From IMG/VR virus record IMGVR_UViG_3300034198_014563, positions 1 through 32,373 of that record: a DNA stretch of 32,373 nt. One strand, 5' to 3'. Below, in pieces: positions 30,367-32,373 of this stretch. The notes beneath the pieces were generated by a model that saw nothing but the letters and a program-made list of their open reading frames with translations, made no database searches and was not told the origin of the DNA. The position numbers were made by a program, and so were the translations under genes. The stretch is from a virus. Position 1 is the first letter of the stretch; each line of letters starts with the position of its first letter.

Positions 30367-30665
30367 AAATGTCCTTTCATATGTCTAGAAATATTAGCTA
30401 CAAAAACATTTCCTGCACTATGTGGGCTATTGTCATATTTACGAATAACACCAGTAGGTTGAGATGTTTCGCTACCATACTCATGCTTAAATGCAGCAGA
30501 GCCATGCCTTGAAGGAACAGTGACTTTAAAGTCATCATTTACTGAAATATGCTGAACTACTTTTGGGTCCCAACCATGCAACAAAGCTTTGCCACGTAGA
30601 TCATTAGTAATGAAATTTAACGTGTCATTGGTTGCGTGGTCTATGGCATCAAGTAGTTTTTTCAC
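30363..30665 (-). CDS. Putative HK97 gp10-like head-tail joining protein (100 aa)
   Basis: The start is GTG 30665, overlapping the previous stop (GTGA). An N-terminal helix (LLDAIDHATNDTLNFI) is followed by strands VQHISVNDDFKVTVP and AAFKHEYGS, with the 'HEYG' plus proline layout of gp10/neck-type proteins, and a C-terminal IRKYDNSPHSAG. These bind the connector ring before tail attachment. It is coupled to the terminator gene by a 4-base ATGA overlap. The assignment rests on the layout and the neighbours. Confidence 0.65.
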   Translation of the reverse strand: MKKLLDAIDHATNDTLNFITNDLRGKALLHGWDPKVVQHISVNDDFKVTVPSRHGSAAFKHEYGSETSQPTGVIRKYDNSPHSAGNVFVANISRHMKGHL

Positions 30666-30862
30666 TGCGATTTCTTGCCTGTGTATGGGTTTACTTTTGC
30701 AAAATTGCTATTTACATATCCTGAGTTAATCATCGACATCATAATATTTTGTCTATTAGCAGGATTGTAAACTACTGCACCCTGAACAAAGTTTTGTTGT
30801 TCATTAAATAATAGGAACTCATTGGGTTTTTCCCACCAAGGTTTCCAGTCAGTATTTAGCAT
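30662..30862 (-). CDS. Hypothetical small protein, first gene of tail operon (66 aa)
   Basis: I take ATG 30862 (MLNTDWKPWW) as start because a GGGGA sequence lies about 8 bases upstream; the in-frame ATG at 30877 lacks one. The protein has a Trp-rich N-terminus (DWKPWWEKP) and an Asn/Gln-rich middle, with GKKSQ at the end. It is coupled to the gp10-like gene. No family is recognised. It may be a small head-tail connector protein, given its position just after the terminator and before the joining proteins. Confidence 0.65.
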   Translation of the reverse strand: MLNTDWKPWWEKPNEFLLFNEQQNFVQGAVVYNPANRQNIMMSMINSGYVNSNFAKVNPYTGKKSQ

Positions 30863-30901
30863 TTCGCAAATCCCCATTCGAGGCGGCAGTGTTTAGCAAT
30901 A

Positions 30902-30928
30902 ATGTAGGATCCGCACAGATGCCTACAT
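30902..30928. other. Imperfect hairpin upstream of tail operon
   Basis: ATGTAGG (30902-30908) and CCTACAT (30922-30928) form a 7-bp inverted repeat with a 13-base loop, in the roughly 75-base leader between the terminator and the first tail gene. It could be an operator or a leader structure. No clear -35/-10 pair is seen, though a promoter is expected here because the preceding terminator would stop upstream transcription. Confidence 0.35.
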
Positions 30929-30937
30929 CTATAGGGT

Positions 30938-30964
30938 AAAAGAAAAGGCAGCTAAAAGCTGCCT
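30938..30964 (-). terminator. Intrinsic terminator after the small basic genes
   Basis: On the minus strand AGGCAGCT-TTT-AGCTGCCT (perfect 8-bp stem, 3-base loop) is followed by TTTCTTTTA. It lies 5 bases after the stop of the 65-aa Lys-rich gene. This is the best rho-independent terminator in the window and separates the upstream structural/small-gene transcript from the tail operon. Confidence 0.85.
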
Positions 30965-30969
30965 AAACT

Positions 30970-31167
30970 TTACTTACCTTTTTTAACTTTTTTAGCTAAT
31001 GCTTTGTCTTTCTTTATATCTTCAGATTTAGACATCTTTTTATTTTTGTCCATCTTGTCATCAGCTTTTTCAAACTTCTTTTTTTGAGCAGGGGTCATAC
31101 CTTTTTCAAGTTTCTTATCTGCTTTTTCATCTGCCTTTGATCCAGGCCATGGCTTTTTACTTGTCAT
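30970..31167 (-). CDS. Lysine-rich small protein (65 aa)
   Basis: About 37% of residues are Lys (24 of 65) in a helix-forming pattern with Asp and Glu: SKADEKADKKLEKG, MTPAQKKKFEKADDKMDKN, SEDIKKDKALAKKVKKGK. There is no hydrophobic core, so it is probably largely disordered or a charged single helix. It overlaps the preceding 57-aa gene by 11 bases and ends 5 bases before the terminator. The function is unknown. DNA condensation in the capsid or an internal virion protein is the natural guess for such a basic protein. Confidence 0.75.
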   Translation of the reverse strand: MTSKKPWPGSKADEKADKKLEKGMTPAQKKKFEKADDKMDKNKKMSKSEDIKKDKALAKKVKKGK

Positions 31168-31330
31168 TCTTTTTACCTTTATTCATTTTGGCTGCAGTAA
31201 TAACATCGCCACGAGTAATTTTATTTTTGTCACCATACATCGCTGCAAGTTTTGCATTTTTTGGTGAAAGTTTTTTTGATCTAGACTTACACTCAGAACA
31301 TTTGCCACATGTGCATTTTTTACTTGCCAT
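31157..31330 (-). CDS. Small Cys-cluster basic protein (57 aa)
   Basis: This 57-codon gene starts at ATG 31330, overlapping the preceding gene, and ends inside the next. It begins MASKKCTCGKCSECKSR with C6, C8, C11 and C14 in a C-x-C-x2-C-x2-C cluster able to bind zinc, and continues with basic and Ala-rich segments (KLSPKNAKLAAMYG, GDVITAAKMNKGKK). The consistent overlap pattern with both neighbours and the matched composition support it as real. No family is recognised. Confidence 0.7.
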   Translation of the reverse strand: MASKKCTCGKCSECKSRSKKLSPKNAKLAAMYGDKNKITRGDVITAAKMNKGKKNDK

Positions 31331-31460
31331 TTTTACTTCCTTTTTTCTTTACTTTTTTAGGTAATGGTTTATTTTTGGGAGTATGTTCTTCCCATTTTGC
31401 AGCCATTTCTGGATCATTTGCATACATCCATTTACGTTGTTGTTTTGATACAAAAGGCAT
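31320..31460 (-). CDS. Small basic protein starting MPFVSKQQRKWMYAN (46 aa)
   Basis: This 46-codon gene starts at ATG 31460, just after the stop of the DUF6321-like gene. The N-terminus (MPFVSKQQRKWMYAN, then PEMAAKWEEHTP) is a pattern I recognise from small phage proteins: PF-x-SK-x-QQ-x-WM-x-AN-x-PE-x-A. A poly-Lys tail (LPKKVKKKGSKNGK) follows. These are common in aquatic phages and have no assigned function. Its reading frame overlaps the Cys-cluster gene by 11 bases. Confidence 0.75.
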   Translation of the reverse strand: MPFVSKQQRKWMYANDPEMAAKWEEHTPKNKPLPKKVKKKGSKNGK

Positions 31461-31462
31461 TT

Positions 31463-31768
31463 TTACTTCTTTTTAGAATCAAGTCGTTTTGAAATAGCAG
31501 CTGCTTTTTTCCTAGCATCGGCTTTTGAGGAAGCTCCCCAAGCCTGTAATGATAGTAGCAGACGAGTTGGCTCACCGTTGGGTTTACGCTCAGGACCTGG
31601 ATTACCTGCCATACGAGCAAGAAATGAAGCACGGCGAGGGTTATCGCCAGATTTAACAGGTGGTTTTAGGTCATGACCTTGAGCCTTTGCAGAAGCACGA
31701 CCTTTGGCATTTAGGCCACCTTTAGGATTCTTGCCTTCTTTACGCTCCCAAGCTGGAGTTTTAGCCAT
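31463..31768 (-). CDS. DUF6321-like small basic protein (101 aa)
   Basis: I use ATG 31768 (MAKTPAWERKEG); the longer ATG at 31792 would run into the preceding gene. The run KEGKNPKGGLNAKGRASA (10-27), then PPVKSG, RRASFLARMAGNPGPE and LLLSLQAWGASSKADARKKA matches the phage DUF6321 pattern as I recall it. It is rich in Arg, Lys and Gly. These proteins are widespread in aquatic phages near structural genes and their function is unknown. A DNA- or capsid-associated role is plausible. Confidence 0.8.
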   Translation of the reverse strand: MAKTPAWERKEGKNPKGGLNAKGRASAKAQGHDLKPPVKSGDNPRRASFLARMAGNPGPERKPNGEPTRLLLSLQAWGASSKADARKKAAAISKRLDSKKK

Positions 31769-31931
31769 TTTTCTTTTTCTTCTTTCTAGCAATTGCCATA
31801 TTATCTACTAGATTAGGATAAGGACGACCGGCTGCTTGAGCACGTGCTTTAGCAGCAGATTCTTGTTTAGAAGTAAGATCTTTGTGTTTTTTCTTTGGGT
31901 TCTTTTTATCCCAAACTGGTTTATCTGCCAT
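31761..31931 (-). CDS. Small basic protein with AGRPYPNLVDN motif (56 aa)
   Basis: This 56-codon gene starts at ATG 31931 and overlaps its neighbours by 8-11 bases on either side. It contains VWDKKNPKKKHKDLTSKQ, a helix AAKARAQAAGRPYPNLVDN (25-43) and a poly-Lys end (ARKKKKKNG). The A-G-R-P-Y-P-N-L-V-D-N block is one I know from short basic phage proteins near DUF6321-type genes. Its function is unknown. The start follows an A-rich stretch with little Shine-Dalgarno character, so coupling probably matters. Confidence 0.75.
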   Translation of the reverse strand: MADKPVWDKKNPKKKHKDLTSKQESAAKARAQAAGRPYPNLVDNMAIARKKKKKNG

Positions 31932-32160
31932 TATTTTTCTTTACTGGTTTAGGTGTTTCTATTTTTCTTTTTGATGGTTTTAAAGTTTTAGATTCAACAT
32001 CTTTAGGTTTAAAACCGTCTCCCGTAATTCCATATTTATTATGAACAGTACGGGAGTTTTCTGGATTAGCACTTTTGTTTATTGTGCCAGAATGATATTC
32101 TTTAATTTTTTTACCAGCAGTTCCAGTACCTTTAATTTTTACTTTTTTATGATTTTGCAT
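31921..32160 (-). CDS. Lys-rich hypothetical protein (79 aa)
   Basis: AAGGATAAA precedes ATG 32160. The protein is very basic and polar (NHKKVKIKGTGTAGKKIKEYH, then FKPKDVESKTLKPSKRKIE, with KPVKKNNGR at the end) and has no clear hydrophobic core. It resembles the neighbouring small basic genes in composition. No family is recognised. It overlaps the 56-aa gene by 11 bases. Confidence 0.7.
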   Translation of the reverse strand: MQNHKKVKIKGTGTAGKKIKEYHSGTINKSANPENSRTVHNKYGITGDGFKPKDVESKTLKPSKRKIETPKPVKKNNGR

Positions 32161-32167
32161 TTTATCC

Positions 32168-32293
32168 TTACCAAGTAGACAAAGTAGTTCTTGCCCAAGT
32201 ATTAGTTGCTACACATACATATAGAAACCCAGATACACCTGCTCGAACTAGGCGTGGGTCTTTTTTACTTGCTGCTTTTTTCTTTTCAGTCAT
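32168..32293 (-). CDS. Small protein of apparently mixed origin (41 aa)
   Basis: The ATG at 32293 shares its A with the stop of the preceding partial gene (TAATG) and has AGGA about 8 bases upstream, so it is translated by coupling. The first half (MTEKKKAASKKDPRLVRAGVSGF) matches, from memory, the opening of a conserved phage family that normally goes on for 60-80 more residues with NKPKRTP. The second half (LYVCVATNTWARTTLSTW) instead looks like the C-terminal end of a phage structural protein. The gene seems to be a fusion left by recombination, or a truncated remnant. Confidence 0.6.
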   Translation of the reverse strand: MTEKKKAASKKDPRLVRAGVSGFLYVCVATNTWARTTLSTW

Positions 32294-32373
32294 TATGCGT
32301 TTCCTAACGTAGTTACTGTTCCTGATGAGCCTCGGTACTTGAGAGCACCAGCCTCAACGAAAAGGATTCCTCC
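32293..32373 (-). CDS. 3' end of a probable virion structural protein (partial)
   Basis: The final 81 bases read, on the minus strand, an open frame of 26 residues ending in TAA. The end (VEAGALKYRGSSGTVTTLGNA, in part) resembles the C-terminus of phage decoration or fibre-type structural proteins with the 'GALKYRGSSGTVTT' motif. The gene continues beyond the window. Its position before the small basic genes and tail module fits a head or decoration protein, but the fragment does not prove this. Confidence 0.6.
   Translation of the reverse strand, partial: GGILFVEAGALKYRGSSGTVTTLGNA

Noticed and set aside
30902-30928. Inverted repeat considered as an attachment site
   Set aside because: There is no integrase in the window and no tRNA-like sequence, so a leader structure is more likely.
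31432-31632. Minus-strand frame of 66 aa inside the DUF6321-like gene
   Set aside because: It competes with a better-supported gene and has no motif; the overlapping reading is explained by the 46-aa and 101-aa genes.
1-32373. tRNA genes, transposases or integrase
   Set aside because: I see no cloverleaf-like sequence, DDE motif or tyrosine/serine recombinase domain in the translated frames; this is by eye, not by a dedicated search.

Overview
The window is a densely packed stretch of a tailed-phage genome. Every gene I can support lies on the minus strand, so transcription runs from high to low coordinates. A tail sheath gene, a tail tube gene and a full set of T4/P2-type baseplate parts show a contractile-tailed (myovirus-type) virion. 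A WhiB-family Fe-S regulator at about 2.6-2.9 kb points to an actinobacterial host, because WhiB proteins are confined to Actinobacteria and their phages. The DNA is clearly AT-rich (by eye about two-thirds A+T), which fits a low-GC aquatic actinobacterium (freshwater acI/Nanopelagicales or marine Actinomarina type) better than a soil Streptomyces or Mycobacterium. The exact host cannot be read from the window.

Layout in order of transcription. (1) 32373-30970: the 3' end of a probable structural gene, then seven very small, mostly lysine-rich genes, closed by a good intrinsic terminator (30964-30938). (2) 30862-15966: the virion module, with head-tail joining proteins, tail sheath, tail tube, a gp26-like chaperone/hub protein with a probable programmed frameshift, a tape measure carrying an M23 peptidase domain, a tube-baseplate adaptor, a gp53/LysM-like protein, a gpD/gp27-like hub, a small OB-fold protein, gp25, a baseplate J protein with an added Ig-like domain, a small fibre-like protein and a large tail-protein-I/receptor-binding-type protein. 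(3) 15953-15684: a small multi-pass membrane protein (holin candidate). (4) 15675-5735: the replication module, with a winged-helix initiator containing a candidate origin, DnaC-like loader, SWIM-finger protein, an unknown, DnaB helicase, DnaG primase, SNF2 helicase, two accessory proteins, an SSB-like protein and a family A DNA polymerase. (5) 5675-2601: recombination and regulation, with RecA, two small PD-(D/E)XK nucleases (one Hjc-like), a zinc-ribbon protein and WhiB. (6) 2604-1: a Cas4/RecB-like nuclease, a possible UvsY-like mediator, a DUF1599/Nmad1 protein and a tail of tiny translationally coupled genes.

The replication genes make a largely self-sufficient replisome (initiator, loader, helicase, primase, SSB, polymerase). 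The RecA, SNF2 helicase, resolvase and exonuclease set suggests a T4-like recombination-dependent mode. The polymerase has Leu at the position equivalent to E. coli Pol I Phe762, a variant linked in the literature to slower replication or less virulent lifestyles. No integrase, repressor, terminase, portal, major capsid, endolysin, tRNA or CRISPR array is visible. The missing packaging and capsid genes presumably lie beyond 32373. No gap longer than about 110 bases lacks a gene.
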